This document shows, one piece after another, positions 35,895 through 36,612 of a stretch of 36,612 nt of DNA; the first letter of the stretch is position 1, and each line of letters opens with the position of its first letter. The stretch is taken from the NCBI GenBank assembly GCA_903858965.1, contig CAIOKY010000155.1, positions 1 to 36,612 on the forward strand, written 5' to 3'. The DNA is from an uncultured Nitrosomonadales bacterium. Its GTDB lineage: Bacteria; Pseudomonadota; Gammaproteobacteria; Burkholderiales; Gallionellaceae. The notes under the pieces are model-generated. The model was not told where the DNA came from, ran no database searches, and saw only the letters and a list, made by a program, of their open reading frames with translations. Both the position numbers and the translations under genes were made by a program.

Positions 35895-36245
35895 TCACAG
35901 CAACTCTATACCGAAGCGGCGTACCGCGAGTGCGAAGAGTCCGAAGCAAACGACGGTGATGACGATGCAGGCCAGCAGGGTAGGCCAGAATCCGAGGCGC
36001 GGCAGCAGCGCAGGAAATGCGAGGAACATCGGCAATGTCGGCACGACATACCAGAAGGTGTACCAGGCGTGGTTGGCGATCTTCTCTTGCGGCTGCTTTT
36101 CGACATAGAGCCAGATGAGCGCCAGAACGGTGACGAGCGGGAGCGCGGCAACGAAGCCGCCGAGTTTGTCACTGCGCTTGGCCAACTCAGAGACGAGCAC
36201 GACAACAGCGGCGGTCAGAAAATATTTCGTAATAATCCAGGCCAT
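35895..36245 (-). CDS. DUF3147 family membrane protein
   Basis: The 116-residue protein belongs by appearance to DUF3147, small inner-membrane proteins of unknown role. Four membrane segments are likely (4-20, 31-48, 62-81, 87-108). Characteristic stretches are SELAKRSDKLGGFVAALPLV, LIWLYVEKQPQEKIANHAWY and FWYVVPTLPMFLAFPALLPR. A strong AAGGAGA site lies just before the ATG. It sits between two related gene remnants on the same strand, which suggests a duplication or insertion at this spot. Confidence 0.88.
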   Translation of the reverse strand: MAWIITKYFLTAAVVVLVSELAKRSDKLGGFVAALPLVTVLALIWLYVEKQPQEKIANHAWYTFWYVVPTLPMFLAFPALLPRLGFWPTLLACIVITVVCFGLFALAVRRFGIELL

Positions 36246-36275
36246 GATTTCTCCTTGTGGATTGCACTGTAAGTT

Positions 36276-36356
36276 TCAGCGCATTGTAACAATATCAGCG
36301 CATTTCAATCCGCCGATAGCTGCACCTTCCAGTGTGACGGAATAATTACCAAGCAT
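36276..36356 (-). pseudogene. Gene remnant B, upstream of DUF3147 gene
   Basis: A 26-codon minus-strand frame starting at ATG 36354-36356 shares the peptide TLEGAxIxxLKCxDI with remnant A. An in-frame stop lies two codons before the ATG and no ribosome site precedes it, so it is more likely a remnant than a gene. Confidence 0.45.
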
Positions 36357-36375
36357 ATAAACTTATCGGAGCGCC

Positions 36376-36612
36376 CTACAATAAATTGGCCCTTATTAAA
36401 TGTGGATTCAGTCTCATTAGATTGGCCAGACGGGGAGGATAAAAATCAATGGGGCTGAAGGCCCACTCATGTCCGGGGCGATTCAAATAGTCGATCCCGA
36501 GATGGATGCATTTTTCCAGGTGCGACTTGTTGTTAATTTCGGGAGTATTTAATTCTTGATGAGAGAACGAATCGATTTTCAGGGAAATGTTATCGGCACC
36601 GCCAAGATAGGA
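36376..36612 (-). CDS. 3' end of an unrecognised gene running off the window
   Basis: The minus strand is open from the last base of the window to a TAG at 36376-36378, giving 78 C-terminal residues. They include HLEKCIHLGIDYLNRPGH, WAFSPIDFYPPRLANLM and a NPHLIRANLL end. The composition is protein-like, with mixed charged and aromatic residues and normal codons, and other frames are broken by stops. It lies upstream of remnant B and the DUF3147 gene on the same strand. No family is recognised. Confidence 0.5.
   Translation of the reverse strand, partial: SYLGGADNISLKIDSFSHQELNTPEINNKSHLEKCIHLGIDYLNRPGHEWAFSPIDFYPPRLANLMRLNPHLIRANLL

Overview
The window looks like a chromosome segment of a betaproteobacterium, probably near Gallionellaceae/Nitrosomonadales. 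This is inferred from the moderately high GC, the core order ndk-rlmN-pilF-rodZ-ispG-hisS-yfgM-bamB-der, and many TPR/SEC-C proteins. No rRNA, tRNA or CRISPR array was recognised. Genes are almost all on the + strand and densely packed. No gene-free stretch exceeds 300 bases.

Layout: (1) 1-899, AT-rich, with two tiny overlapping ORFs of unknown function and a small membrane protein. (2) 932-8033, a malonate decarboxylase locus in the order mdcA-[DUF1398 gene]-mdcC-mdcD-mdcE-mdcG-mdcB-mdcH. It encodes the four enzyme subunits (A, C, D, E), the two enzymes that make and attach the prosthetic group (B, G) and the malonyl transferase (H). No malonate transporter or MdcR regulator is visible. The locus carries several repeats: a DUF1398 gene bounded by a 15-bp direct repeat, two MITE-like inverted-repeat elements bracketing mdcC-mdcD, and a palindromic element lying in frame inside the 5' end of mdcB. 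(3) 8056-13146, an RpfE-type protein, an MscS channel with a cyclic-nucleotide domain, accA and tilS. (4) 13175-19081, three consecutive TPR-transferase genes: a methyltransferase and two different sulfotransferases. The third sits behind a decayed duplicate of the ndk promoter and 5' end. (5) 19338-28432, the housekeeping run ndk, rlmN, pilF, rodZ, ispG, hisS, yfgM, bamB, der. (6) 28461-35163, a SapC-family protein, then a tight four-gene unit: SEC-C/TPR/SPINDLY glycosyltransferase, UDP-glucuronate decarboxylase, FkbM methyltransferase and a Cu/Ag-type P1B ATPase. (7) 35167-36612, minus strand: a possible PD-(D/E)XK protein, a DUF3147 membrane protein between two related gene remnants, and the 3' end of an unrecognised gene running off the window.

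The most interesting signal is a modular paralogue family. Three proteins start with nearly the same SEC-C zinc knuckle (MKPGRN[DE]PC, then CGSGKK) followed by TPRs, and end in different catalytic domains: methyltransferase, tyrosylprotein-type sulfotransferase and O-GlcNAc-transferase-like SPINDLY. A fourth TPR-sulfotransferase shares the pre-TPR segment but has lost the SEC-C part exactly where the ndk remnant is joined. This suggests a common targeting chassis whose catalytic heads are exchanged, possibly for protein or surface modification. That function is inference only.
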